A stretch of DNA of 15,544 bases from Lachnospiraceae bacterium (GTDB lineage: Bacteria > Bacillota > Clostridia > Lachnospirales > Lachnospiraceae), in contig JAEDCX010000061.1 of NCBI GenBank assembly GCA_016293925.1, forward strand, positions 1-15,544, written 5' to 3'. The number at the start of each line of letters is the position of its first letter. The stretch's first letter is position 1. The position numbers and the translations under genes are program-made. The notes under the pieces were generated by a model that saw nothing but the letters and a program-made list of their open reading frames with translations, had not been told where the DNA came from and made no database searches. Below, one piece after another: positions 1 to 6,838 of the stretch.

Positions 1-21
1 GGTATTATATGTGTAGGATAT

Positions 22-41
22 AACTGTAATGCATTACAGTT
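22..41. repeat. Perfect 20-bp palindrome, possible operator
   Basis: The sequence AACTGTAATGCATTACAGTT equals its own reverse complement over all 20 bases. A TATAAC hexamer at 19-24 overlaps its left edge and could be a -10 element, but any -35 would lie outside the window. A gapless palindrome of this length is typical of a dimeric repressor site. It could instead be part of a terminator for a gene to the left, since TTTT follows at once. No regulator is encoded nearby, so the role is unassigned. Confidence 0.5.
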
Positions 42-74
42 TTGGTCTGGGCGTAAGCTCTTTTGACCACCGCA

Positions 75-100
75 GGCGGGAAGAATTTCCCGCCATTTTT
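75..100 (+). terminator. Intrinsic terminator
   Basis: An 8-bp perfect stem, GGCGGGAA (75-82) with TTCCCGCC (87-94), closes a 4-base loop and is followed by ATTTTT. It would end a transcript entering from the left edge, or a short transcript starting near position 25. Positions 1-127 hold no coding region that I can recognise. Confidence 0.8.
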
Positions 101-127
101 ACTATTATGCGAGTTTTGGAGGAGTGA

Positions 128-549
128 ATGAAAGAACTCAGTGTATTTATAGATGAATCAGGAGACTTTGGAGATATAACCGAACGACCTGCGTATTATT
201 TGGTGACGCTTTTGTTTCATGACCAGAAGAATGCAATTTGTTGAATTTCATCACCAGTAGCCCAATTACATATGAGGTTGCCGTTGTAAATCGAAAGGAA
301 GCACCGGATAAGATTTCGCTTTCCGGTAGATTAGGGCGTGAAATCTCAAACGTGATAGAAAAGAACAAAACGTTTTTTGATGGGTTTGACAAAATAATTG
401 TATATTACGATAATGGTCAAATTGAACTCGGAGCAATTCTAAATACAGTATTTTCAATTCATTTTTCCAATGTTGAGTTTTTTTATAAATCACAGGAGTT
501 GAAGAAAACCTTCTTTAAAACGGTTGATAAGAAACGTTTGAGAAAATGA
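128..549 (+). pseudogene. Decayed DUF3800 family gene
   Basis: An ATG at 128, preceded by GGAGG at 118-122, opens a frame beginning MKELSVFIDESGDFG, the characteristic N-terminus of DUF3800 proteins with the acidic FIDESG motif. This frame stops after 38 residues at 242-244. The next part of the family continues in a different frame from about 238 to 549. It includes the conserved segment IIVYYDNGQIELGAILNTVF and then runs directly into a C-terminal-like KSQELKKTFFK segment. From memory of intact members (around 220-250 residues), about 40 residues are lost near the frameshift. About 30-35 residues around the YRLFQ-ADL motif are lost in frame later. DUF3800 proteins are small RNase-H-like proteins of unproven function, often found in mobile or defence contexts. 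This copy is visibly more AT-rich than the genes to its right, which suggests acquisition and decay. It is unlikely to be functional. Confidence 0.8.
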
Positions 550-629
550 TGTCATCATCGTTTTCCCTTACCGACTTTGACAGCTGAGTGACAGTTGATG
601 TTCACTTTTTCACATCCACCTCATAAAAC

Positions 630-686
630 GCGATTGGAGCATCTGCTCTGTCGCAAGTACCCCAACGGGGCATTTTTATTTTTTAT
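630..686 (+). terminator. Tandem hairpins with T-run
   Basis: The first hairpin pairs 630-640 with 645-654 (GCGA...TCGC outside, GAGC/GCTC inside) around an ATCT loop, with one bulge and G-U wobbles. The second is short, CCCC (660-663) with GGGG (667-670), and is followed by CATTTTTATTTTTT. Together they probably terminate transcription from the DUF3800 remnant. They lie upstream of the ABC transporter promoter, so they are not an attenuator for it. The rest of 550-756 shows only the imperfect repeat TGACAGCTGAG/TGACAGTTGA near 580 and that promoter. Confidence 0.5.
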
Positions 687-707
687 GTATCGCATTTTGA
701 ATTCTTA

Positions 708-716
708 TGTTACAAT
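708..716 (+). promoter_or_regulatory. Extended -10 promoter of the ABC transporter genes
   Basis: TG at 708-709, one base, then TACAAT at 711-716 match an extended -10 element. No good -35 hexamer lies 16-18 bp upstream, as is common for extended -10 promoters. Transcription would start near 723, giving a leader of about 34 nt before the TTG start at 757. Confidence 0.6.
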
Positions 717-756
717 AGTGCACAGATGGATTTTATGAACAATAGGAGAAAAAGAC

Positions 757-1515
757 TTGGCTGAATTATTTGACAAAATCAGAGTAGCGCTTTTAGAAAA
801 CGAATTTGCTGAAAAGGTGAAATTTGTATTCTTTGAGAAGGATCGTTGGAAGTTCATTACGAAGGGTCTTCTGACTACGTTGGAGGTTACCTTTCTTGCT
901 CTATTGGTTGGACTGCTGATCGGTATTGTGGTTGCGATTATTAGAACCTCCCACGACCAGTTAAAGGAGGAGAGCAAGAAAGGTGTTGGCGGTTTTTTCT
1001 TAAAACTTGCCAATATCATCTGTAAAATATATCTGACAGTGATTCGTGGTACTCCGGTATTGGTACAGTTACTTCTGATGTATTTCGTGATTCTGCTCCC
1101 GTTAGACAGTAAGATCATGGTTGCGGTTCTGACCTTCGGTATCAACTCCGGTGCCTATGTGGCTGAGATTTTCCGTTCCGGTATTATGTCTATTGATAAG
1201 GGACAGATGGAAGCGGGACGTTCTCTGGGTCTGAGTTATGTGACTACAATGGTGAAGGTTATTCTGCCGCAGGCTTTGAAAAATGTACTCCCTGCCCTTG
1301 TGAATGAGATTATTGCTCTTTTGAAAGAGACCTCCATCTGCGGCTTTATCGGCCTGAACGAGTTGACTCGCGGTGGCGATATTATCCGTGGTGCCACCTT
1401 CGAGGCATTTCTGCCGTTGATCATCGTGGCGGTGATTTATCTTGCGATTGTAATGCTCTTCACCTGGTTGATGGGCAAGATTGAGAGGAGGTTACGCGAG
1501 AGTGATATACGTTAA
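757..1515 (+). CDS. Polar amino-acid ABC transporter permease
   Basis: This is an inner-membrane permease of the His/Glu/Gln/Arg/opine family (HisM/GlnP type), which imports a polar amino acid together with the ATPase encoded next. The 252 residues carry about five hydrophobic segments (roughly 38-62, 95-115, 119-140, 183-200 and 217-240). The cytoplasmic EAA loop spans 152-173 and begins EAGRSLGLS. The family phrase VIRGTPVLVQ is at 95-104, and GAYVAEIFRSGI follows at about 132-143. The start is TTG at 757, supported by AGGAG at 744-748 with an 8-base spacer; no better ATG precedes the first helix. The gene overlaps the ATPase gene by 14 bp, so translation is probably coupled. No solute-binding protein lies in the window, although such systems need one. 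Substrate specificity cannot be read from the sequence. Confidence 0.95.
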   Translation: MAELFDKIRVALLENEFAEKVKFVFFEKDRWKFITKGLLTTLEVTFLALLVGLLIGIVVAIIRTSHDQLKEESKKGVGGFFLKLANIICKIYLTVIRGTPVLVQLLLMYFVILLPLDSKIMVAVLTFGINSGAYVAEIFRSGIMSIDKGQMEAGRSLGLSYVTTMVKVILPQALKNVLPALVNEIIALLKETSICGFIGLNELTRGGDIIRGATFEAFLPLIIVAVIYLAIVMLFTWLMGKIERRLRESDIR

Positions 1516-2224
1516 TGATTTGCATAAATATTTTGGCAAGAATGAGGTATTGAAAGGGGTCAGCGAGCATATCGTTCCCGGTGAGAAAGTGGTTATCATC
1601 GGACCTTCCGGTTCCGGTAAGTCAACCTTCCTCCGTTGCATGAATCTGTTGGAGCATCCAACGAAGGGACAGGTCATCTTTGACGGAATCGATCTGACCG
1701 ATAAGAAGACGGACATTAATGCAGTGCGCAGACAGATGGGAATGGTTTTCCAGCATTTTAATCTTTTCCCGCACTTGACAATCTTAGAGAATATCACCAT
1801 GGCTCCCGTCAAATTGAAGATGATGACCAAGGAGCAGGCTACAGAAGAGGCTATGGAGCTTCTACGTATGGTGGGGCTTCCCGAGAAAGCGGATTCCTAT
1901 CCGGGGCAGTTATCCGGCGGTCAGAAGCAGCGTATCGCAATCGTCCGTTCTCTTGCCATGAAGCCGAAGGTAATGCTCTTCGATGAGCCGACTTCTGCGC
2001 TGGATCCAGAGATGGTCGGTGAGGTTCTGGAGGTTATGAAGGGACTTGCCGATAAAGGAATGACTATGGCTGTGGTGACCCATGAGATGGGCTTTGCAAG
2101 GGAGGTTGCCGACAGGGTGCTCTTCATGTATGACGGAGTGATTGCGGAGAGCGGTACCCCCGACCAGATCTTCAACCACCCGCAGAATGAGAGAACCCGG
2201 CAGTTCCTGAAGGCGGTTCTGTAG
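1502..2224 (+). CDS. Polar amino-acid ABC transporter ATP-binding protein
   Basis: This is the cytoplasmic ATPase subunit (GlnQ/HisP type) that powers the permease encoded just upstream. With the start at 1502 the protein has 240 residues, normal for the family. All ABC motifs are intact: Walker A GPSGSGKST at 34-42, Q-loop glutamine at 84, signature LSGGQ at 137-141, Walker B VMLFDE at 157-162 followed by the D-loop SALD, and switch histidine at 194 in VVTHEMGFA. I chose GTG at 1502 because a perfect AGGAGG (1486-1491) lies 10 bases before it. The upstream in-frame TTG at 1481 precedes that ribosome binding site and would put the site inside the gene. The N-terminus then reads MIYVNDLHKYFG, typical of the family. 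The gene ends just before the bidirectional terminator at 2245. Confidence 0.95.
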   Translation: MIYVNDLHKYFGKNEVLKGVSEHIVPGEKVVIIGPSGSGKSTFLRCMNLLEHPTKGQVIFDGIDLTDKKTDINAVRRQMGMVFQHFNLFPHLTILENITMAPVKLKMMTKEQATEEAMELLRMVGLPEKADSYPGQLSGGQKQRIAIVRSLAMKPKVMLFDEPTSALDPEMVGEVLEVMKGLADKGMTMAVVTHEMGFAREVADRVLFMYDGVIAESGTPDQIFNHPQNERTRQFLKAVL

Positions 2225-2244
2225 TAGTTTGGAGACAAAATAGA

Positions 2245-2319
2245 AAAGTGCTTATCCATTCCGATCGGTGTCCGGTAAAACGGATGCAGATCCGGTAAGG
2301 GTAAGCACTTTATTTTTTT
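2245..2319. terminator. Bidirectional terminator between convergent genes
   Basis: A 13-bp stem pairs 2245-2257 (AAAGTGCTTATCC) with 2299-2311 (GGGTAAGCACTTT), with one G-U pair. The 41-base insert contains its own small hairpin, TCCG-GTAAAA-CGGA, at 2271-2284. On the plus strand the stem is followed by TATTTTTTT, ending the ABC operon. On the minus strand it is followed by TTCTATTTTG, ending the DMT transporter transcript whose stop codon is at 2322-2324. Confidence 0.85.
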
Positions 2320-2321
2320 CA

Positions 2322-3290
2322 CTATGGTTTCCCGGTATCGGCTCTGCGACGGGGTTTCTGCGGGATCTGGGCAAGTACCAGGGCACAGAAGATCAAGATG
2401 CAGCCGATGATCTCATAGACGGACAACTGTTGTCCCAGAATGAGCCATCCTGCCAACACAGAGACGGTGGATTCCAGACTCATAATGAGGCTGGCAACGG
2501 TAGGATTCAGGTTTTTCTGTCCTACAATCTGCAGGGTGTAGGCAACACCGCTGGACAGGGCACCGGCATACAGAATCGGCATCCACGCCTGAAGAATAGA
2601 GTGGATATCCGGTTTCTCGAAGAGAAACATACCGATGGCTGACAGTACGCCGCAGGTCAGGAACTGGATACAGGACAGTTGTACACCGCTCACCAGAGGA
2701 GAGAAGTGATCCACAGCCATAATCTGGAACGAAAACGCCACGGAACACAGAATCAGAAGAAGATCTCCCAGATTCACGGAAAGAGAACCGATCTGAAGGT
2801 AGGCGGGAGGAAGCGTTGTCTCCACATTGCCGCCCTCTGACAGAATACAGAGGAAATACATGCCGACCAGGGCAATCAAAACACCCATCCAGACAAAGGA
2901 GCCGACCTTTTTGTGCAGGAACAGACCCAGAACAGGCACAATGACAATATAGCATGCGGTAATGAAGCCGGACTTGCCGGTGGAAGTATACAGGATTCCG
3001 AATTGCTGCAGGTTCGTAGCGATGGCAAGAAGCGTACCGCAGACCACACCACCGACAATGAGAGTACGCCGGCGTTGTTGTTTCTCCTCCGGGTTCTCAG
3101 CCGCCTTCGTTTTGCCCCGGAACAGATAAATGACAGGGAGAAGAACCACGGATCCGATGAAGGATCTGGTGGCGCTGAAGGTCAGAGGTCCCACATATTC
3201 CATGCCAACACTCTGCGCAACAAATGCGACACCCCAGATAATGGCGGTCAGCAACAGCAACAGGGAACTGACAAGTTGTTTTCTGGTCAT
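2322..3290 (-). CDS. EamA/DMT family transporter
   Basis: This is a ten-helix permease of the drug/metabolite transporter superfamily, 322 residues long, made of two EamA repeats. The first helix reads LLLLLTAIIWGVAFVAQSVG, and the first repeat shows the usual TRSFIGSVVLLPV segment. The second repeat shows GALSSGVAYTLQIVGQKNLNPTVASLIMS-type sequence with SLESTVSVLAGW following, a conserved DMT signature. The C-terminus is short and basic (QKPRRRADTGKP). I chose ATG at 3290, which starts immediately before the first helix and follows GGGG. The frame is open back to 3353 but overlaps the upstream prs gene by 50 bases. The gene begins 13 bp after the prs stop, so it is the last gene of the dnaD-dnaC-prs transcript. 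The substrate is unknown; family members export amino acids, sugars or nucleotide-derived metabolites. Confidence 0.9.
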   Translation of the reverse strand: MTRKQLVSSLLLLLTAIIWGVAFVAQSVGMEYVGPLTFSATRSFIGSVVLLPVIYLFRGKTKAAENPEEKQQRRRTLIVGGVVCGTLLAIATNLQQFGILYTSTGKSGFITACYIVIVPVLGLFLHKKVGSFVWMGVLIALVGMYFLCILSEGGNVETTLPPAYLQIGSLSVNLGDLLLILCSVAFSFQIMAVDHFSPLVSGVQLSCIQFLTCGVLSAIGMFLFEKPDIHSILQAWMPILYAGALSSGVAYTLQIVGQKNLNPTVASLIMSLESTVSVLAGWLILGQQLSVYEIIGCILIFCALVLAQIPQKPRRRADTGKP

Positions 3291-3303
3291 GACGATGCCC
3301 CGC

Positions 3304-4491
3304 TTACATCTCGCCGTTGCGATATTTCGCAAGGAGAGTCTGAATTCTTTCACTCGGATTCAGCAGATCGCTGATGGAGGTGTCGTGGTTCAGGGTATCG
3401 ATCAGATATGCGATATATTTGCTCATATCGCAATTGATATACCACTCCCGTTCCAGTAATTCAGGAGACTGATAGATCAGATTCGTTGTAAGAACTCTGT
3501 CAATCAGACCATCGGAATATGCTTTATCAAATGCATCCAGACCATTGGTGAATAATCCGAAGGTAGAGCAGACGAAGATTCTCCTTGCCTTGCGCTGCTT
3601 CAGGGCTGCGGCAACCTCCAATACGCTCTCGCCGGAGGAGATCATGTCATCAATGATAATCATGTCCTTGCCTGCCACGTCGGCACCCAGGAATTCATGG
3701 GCAACGATAGGATTCCGTCCGTTCTCAATGCGGGTGTAGTCCCGGCGTTTGTAGAACATACCCATATCAAGCCCCAGAACATTGGCGATGTAGATTGCAC
3801 GGCTCATTCCGCCCTCGTCGGGGGAGATGGCCATCATATGATCCGCATCGATCTCCAGATCCTTGACATTGCGGCACAAGCCCTTGATGAACTGGTATGC
3901 AGGCTGTACGGTTTCGAAGCCGTGAAGCGGAATTGCGTTCTGTACACGGGCATCGTGCGCATCAAAGGTAATGATATTGTCAACGCCCATTTTCACCAGC
4001 TCCTGCAGTGCAATCGCACAGTCCAGGGATTCCCGTGAGGTTCTCTTATGCTGCCGTCCTTCGTAGAGGAAGGGCATAATCACCGTAATTCTGCGGGCTT
4101 TGCCGCCGACAGCAGCGATGATACGCTTCAGATCCTGATAGTGATCATCCGGGGACATATGATTCAGATGTCCGGAAACGGTGTATGTCTGGCTGTAATT
4201 GGTCACATCTACGATAAGATAGAGGTCCGTTCCGCGAACGGTTTCCTGAATCATTCCTTTTGCCTCTCCGGTTCCGAAACGGGATACTTTGGCATTCAGC
4301 AGGTAAGAATCCCGCTGGTAGCCCGCAAAAGCAAGACTATCCTTGTGCTCGCTCTCACGCTCCGTTCTCCATTTCACAAGATAGGAATCAATTTTCTCGC
4401 ACAGTTCACGACATCCGCGAAGAGGGATGATGCCGAGCGAACCTACGGGAATGGTCTCCAGGTTACGTTTTTCCTCACGTTTGGCAGTCAT
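3304..4491 (-). CDS. prs: Divergent ribose-phosphate pyrophosphokinase (PRPP synthetase)
   Basis: This protein probably transfers pyrophosphate from ATP to ribose-5-phosphate, making PRPP for purine, pyrimidine, His/Trp and NAD synthesis. The 395 residues exceed the usual ~315 and differ clearly from classical Prs. The catalytic flexible loop, normally YGYARQDRK, reads FLYEGRQHKR here (about 141-150). The conserved histidine segment reads FDAHDARVQ (H179). The PRPP-binding loop reads DDMISSGES (281-289) instead of DDxxDTAGT. The SPDEGG segment (223-228) matches the classical SPDxGG. An N-terminal extension and a C-terminal tail account for the extra length. I chose ATG at 4491 because GAGG lies 6 bases upstream; a GTG at 4503 is possible but overlaps the upstream stop. 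It starts 8 bp after the dnaC-like stop codon, suggesting co-translation. Family placement is confident; activity and regulation by ADP or phosphate are inferred. Confidence 0.88.
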   Translation of the reverse strand: MTAKREEKRNLETIPVGSLGIIPLRGCRELCEKIDSYLVKWRTERESEHKDSLAFAGYQRDSYLLNAKVSRFGTGEAKGMIQETVRGTDLYLIVDVTNYSQTYTVSGHLNHMSPDDHYQDLKRIIAAVGGKARRITVIMPFLYEGRQHKRTSRESLDCAIALQELVKMGVDNIITFDAHDARVQNAIPLHGFETVQPAYQFIKGLCRNVKDLEIDADHMMAISPDEGGMSRAIYIANVLGLDMGMFYKRRDYTRIENGRNPIVAHEFLGADVAGKDMIIIDDMISSGESVLEVAAALKQRKARRIFVCSTFGLFTNGLDAFDKAYSDGLIDRVLTTNLIYQSPELLEREWYINCDMSKYIAYLIDTLNHDTSISDLLNPSERIQTLLAKYRNGEM

Positions 4492-4499
4492 GGGGATCC

Positions 4500-5471
4500 T
4501 CACTTTCTGTTCAGCATTCTTTTTTTGTACATTCGGATATCCGGACCTGTGATCTTGCAGATCTCGAAATAACTGGTAATTCTGGAAAAAACACGATCGG
4601 AGTACCGCTCACGCAATTCTTCCAGAGACAGGTTGGAGGATATCACAGTTGCTTTTTTTCTTATGTGTCGTTCGTTCAGTATGGAAAACAGCTGGCTGGA
4701 GACGAAGGCATTGGTCAGCTCCGTACCCAGATCATCGATGATCAGGAGATCGCAATGATACAGGTCTTCCATTAGATGATTAAACTCCTCTTTCGCCTTA
4801 AAGTCAAATGATATTTTGGAGAGCGTCTCAAAAAGAGAGATGGAGGAGAAATAGAGTACCATATTACCTTTATCCAGAAGCTCTTTCGCAACGCATCCGG
4901 ACAGGAAGGACTTGCCGGTACCTACCATTCCGTAAAAGAAAAGATTATGGTAATCCGAGTTGAAATTATTCACGAAATTGTGGCAGGTTTCCACCGCATT
5001 CCGGAAGCGCAGCAGATCATCTCCCTGGTAAAACGAATAAGACAGGGAGTCAAAATTCTCTGTCTGCACAAGGGATTTGATATTGGACTGTTCATAGAGA
5101 AGATCCGTGATTGCCTGCCGGAAACAGCGGCATTTCTGATTGTCCACATATCCGGTATCCTTGCAAATGGGACAGTCATAGATCGGTTCCAGATAATCCT
5201 CGGGGAAGCCGGCACGGATGAGGGCAAGATGCTTCTGCTCTTTCAGCTCCCGCATGCTGTCCCGAAGATGACAGAGAGCATCCGGATCGCCGCCGATCAG
5301 CTTCCGGCCCATGGATACGGAGAGGGAAGAAACCTGTTCGTCCAGTTCCCGGTATTCGGCAGAACGGGCATAGACTTCTGCCCTGCGGTCGCGAAGGATG
5401 CGGTGGTTCCGCATCTGCGTCTCCTGATACTTCTTATGGATGGAATCGTACTGCTGATTGGTGAGTGCCAT
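4500..5471 (-). CDS. DnaC/DnaI-like helicase loader ATPase
   Basis: This AAA+ ATPase probably loads the replicative helicase onto DNA at initiation or restart, together with the DnaD-like protein encoded upstream. The 323 residues divide into a basic, helical N-terminal region (1-95) and a cysteine cluster C-x2-C-x10-C-x-C (C100, C103, C114, C116). This cluster is likely a zinc site, as in the DnaI N-terminal domain. The C-terminal ATPase domain carries Walker A GMVGTGKS (181-188), Walker B DLLIIDDLG (241-249), sensor-1 ISSN (277-280) and the arginine-finger region around R293 and R297. The start ATG at 5471 follows AGGAG by 8 bases. It lies 10 bp after the dnaD-like stop and 8 bp before prs. 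IstB-like transposition helpers share the fold, but no transposase is present and the DnaD neighbour argues for the loader role. Confidence 0.9.
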   Translation of the reverse strand: MALTNQQYDSIHKKYQETQMRNHRILRDRRAEVYARSAEYRELDEQVSSLSVSMGRKLIGGDPDALCHLRDSMRELKEQKHLALIRAGFPEDYLEPIYDCPICKDTGYVDNQKCRCFRQAITDLLYEQSNIKSLVQTENFDSLSYSFYQGDDLLRFRNAVETCHNFVNNFNSDYHNLFFYGMVGTGKSFLSGCVAKELLDKGNMVLYFSSISLFETLSKISFDFKAKEEFNHLMEDLYHCDLLIIDDLGTELTNAFVSSQLFSILNERHIRKKATVISSNLSLEELRERYSDRVFSRITSYFEICKITGPDIRMYKKRMLNRK

Positions 5472-5481
5472 GCCTGTTCTC

Positions 5482-6564
5482 CTAGTTGCTGAGCAATTCC
5501 CGCTCTAATTCAGTGAAATCATAGGTATTCTGTTGGAAGGAATTGAACTGATTTTTCGGCTTCCTGTTCGTTGTGCCTAAAGCTGTTCTGGAGGACTTGA
5601 AATTCTCCTCCGACCGGGTAATCTCTGCCAGGGTGTTCAGTCCCGATTCATGCCAGTTGTTCAGAATGCCATTGGTATATTCAAAACGATGCTTGTCTGT
5701 TGCAAGGCAGGCACGTTTGCAGGCTTCCAGAATAATATCCGGGGAGAAACCGAATTCGTTGGTCCATCTCCGGTAGAATTCCGCTTCGGCTGCAGAGGGA
5801 ACTGCGGTGCGTCCCAGTGCGGTGCACACAGTCTGCAGGTTGTCGTCATAGCCGCGGACATATCTCTGAGCCATCTCGGTTGTACGAATATCGGCTTCTG
5901 CCCAGGTAATCGCAATCTTCTCGATATGTCGGAGATCGTTCCTGCCGTGTTCCACGCTGTACTGGATCAGATAATCAATCAGAGACGTATCGAAGCGAAG
6001 CTCCTCATGGATGTACATCAGGGAGCGGATATCCGTCTGGGTCAGCGGTTTAGCCAGATACTGTTCGGTAATGAAGAGCAGCTGCTGGATCTCCTCTCTC
6101 TGCTTGAAGGATTTCAATTCTGCAATGGTATAAGACGGCTTGGCCGGCACTACGGGAACCGGGATATGACGAATGTTCCCGGAGATGCTCTGGGCGGCAA
6201 CCTCCCGGTGTGCATGGTTCTGCCTGCGCGGCGGTTCGGTCGCCGCGGTCTCAACAGAGGAAAGCGGGCCGTTATTCAGCTCACAGAAATGAATACCGGT
6301 CAGGGTATGGGCAGAATCATACTCCAGATGCATGACACCTGCCTTCTCCCAATAGCACAGTGCACGTACCACTTCCTTTTCTGTATGATTAAACTTGTCG
6401 GCAATATCCGTGATCCCAACCGGCTGTCCCGCACTGACCATGCGTACAAGATAGAGATATACCTTGAGCTGGGCATCGTTTGCGTCCTTCATGTAGTGAT
6501 CAATGAAAGCATTGGAGATCATTGTATTGGAAGTTGTTTCACCGTGTATGTTAAGAAAACTCAT
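5482..6564 (-). CDS. DnaD-domain replication initiation protein
   Basis: This is a primosome protein of the DnaD/DnaB group, which remodels DNA and recruits the helicase-loader complex in Firmicutes. With the start at 6564 it has 360 residues. Residues about 1-85 form a winged-helix DnaD-type N-terminal domain (ISNAFIDHYM, then ITDIADKFNHTEKEVVRALCYWEKAGV). A variable linker rich in Ala, Pro, Arg and His follows (about 100-145). Two DnaB_2-type repeats come next: about 145-235, with its terminal motif IEKIAITW, and about 255-330, ending FEYTNGILNNW, the characteristic YxxxIxxxW signature. I chose ATG at 6564, with GGTGG just upstream. ATG at 6582 is also in frame, but its nearest good site (GGGGAGG) is 17 bases away. 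The gene is the first of the dnaD-dnaC-prs-DMT transcript and follows the DnaA-box region. Confidence 0.9.
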   Translation of the reverse strand: MSFLNIHGETTSNTMISNAFIDHYMKDANDAQLKVYLYLVRMVSAGQPVGITDIADKFNHTEKEVVRALCYWEKAGVMHLEYDSAHTLTGIHFCELNNGPLSSVETAATEPPRRQNHAHREVAAQSISGNIRHIPVPVVPAKPSYTIAELKSFKQREEIQQLLFITEQYLAKPLTQTDIRSLMYIHEELRFDTSLIDYLIQYSVEHGRNDLRHIEKIAITWAEADIRTTEMAQRYVRGYDDNLQTVCTALGRTAVPSAAEAEFYRRWTNEFGFSPDIILEACKRACLATDKHRFEYTNGILNNWHESGLNTLAEITRSEENFKSSRTALGTTNRKPKNQFNSFQQNTYDFTELERELLSN

Positions 6565-6620
6565 GTTACCACCCGCCTGCATAAATTGGGCAGGACAAGC
6601 CTCCCCTCTGGCAAACTCGA

Positions 6621-6629
6621 TTATAGCAC
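6621..6629 (-). promoter_or_regulatory. Extended -10 promoter of the dnaD-dnaC-prs operon
   Basis: On the minus strand TGCTATAAT (6629 to 6621) is a perfect extended -10 element. The -35 region about 17 bp upstream is poor (TTTCCT). A start near 6614 gives a leader of about 50 nt before the ATG at 6564. The nearer DnaA-box pair lies about 82-99 bp upstream of this start, a plausible activator or repressor distance. Confidence 0.65.
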
Positions 6630-6668
6630 GGACTTGGGGAAAAGGAAACCCTTAATTTTGCCGGAAAA

Positions 6669-6683
6669 GCCCTAAACAAGGGC
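6669..6683 (-). terminator. Short hairpin with TTTT, possible weak terminator
   Basis: GCCCT (6669-6673) and AGGGC (6679-6683) pair around a 5-base loop. On the minus strand the stem is followed by TTTTCC. The stem and T-run are short, so it would be at best a backup terminator for murC read-through just before the dnaD promoter. Confidence 0.35.
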
Positions 6684-6695
6684 ATTTCAAGACTT

Positions 6696-6713
6696 TGTGG
6701 ATAATGTGGATAA
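6696..6713 (-). promoter_or_regulatory. Tandem DnaA-box pair, proximal
   Basis: Two perfect DnaA boxes abut with no spacer. The plus strand reads TGTGGATAA at 6696-6704 and again at 6705-6713, so each is TTATCCACA on the minus (dnaD-coding) strand. A degenerate third copy, TGTGAATTA (6714-6722, two mismatches), continues the 9-bp period. TTATCCACA is the classical high-affinity DnaA site across bacteria. Confidence 0.8.
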
Positions 6714-6773
6714 TGTGAATTATCCGCTGTCCGAAAGGGGATCGGACGCGAAAAAGTGCTCATTTACAGGGGG

Positions 6774-6796
6774 AAAAAACCATTCTCCGGGAATGG
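6774..6796 (-). terminator. Probable murC terminator
   Basis: On the minus strand CCATTC (6796-6791) and GAATGG (6785-6780) form a 6-bp stem around a 5-base loop, followed by TTTTTT (6779-6774). It lies about 60 bp after the murC stop. The same bases also take part in longer-range inverted repeats with 6812-6829, described in the findings. Confidence 0.6.
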
Positions 6797-6838
6797 AAAA
6801 AATCCACATTTCGGAGAACGGATTCCCGGTGTCCAAAA

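Noticed and set aside
2268..2642. 124-residue plus-strand frame after the ABC operon
   Set aside because: It starts inside the bidirectional terminator and runs opposite the DMT transporter; no ribosome binding site and no family resemblance.
6570..6602. Ten-codon leader peptide (TTG start) before dnaD
   Set aside because: GGGGAGG lies only one base from the TTG, too close to work, and the peptide shows no run of regulatory codons.
5650..6675. 341-residue plus-strand frame opposite the dnaD-like gene
   Set aside because: The minus-strand DnaD product has clear repeats and fits the operon spacing; the plus-strand translation resembles nothing.
6729..6747. GTCCGA/TCGGAC hairpin as a terminator
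   Set aside because: It is a perfect 6-bp stem, but there is no T-run on either strand; at most it is a structural element between the DnaA-box pairs.
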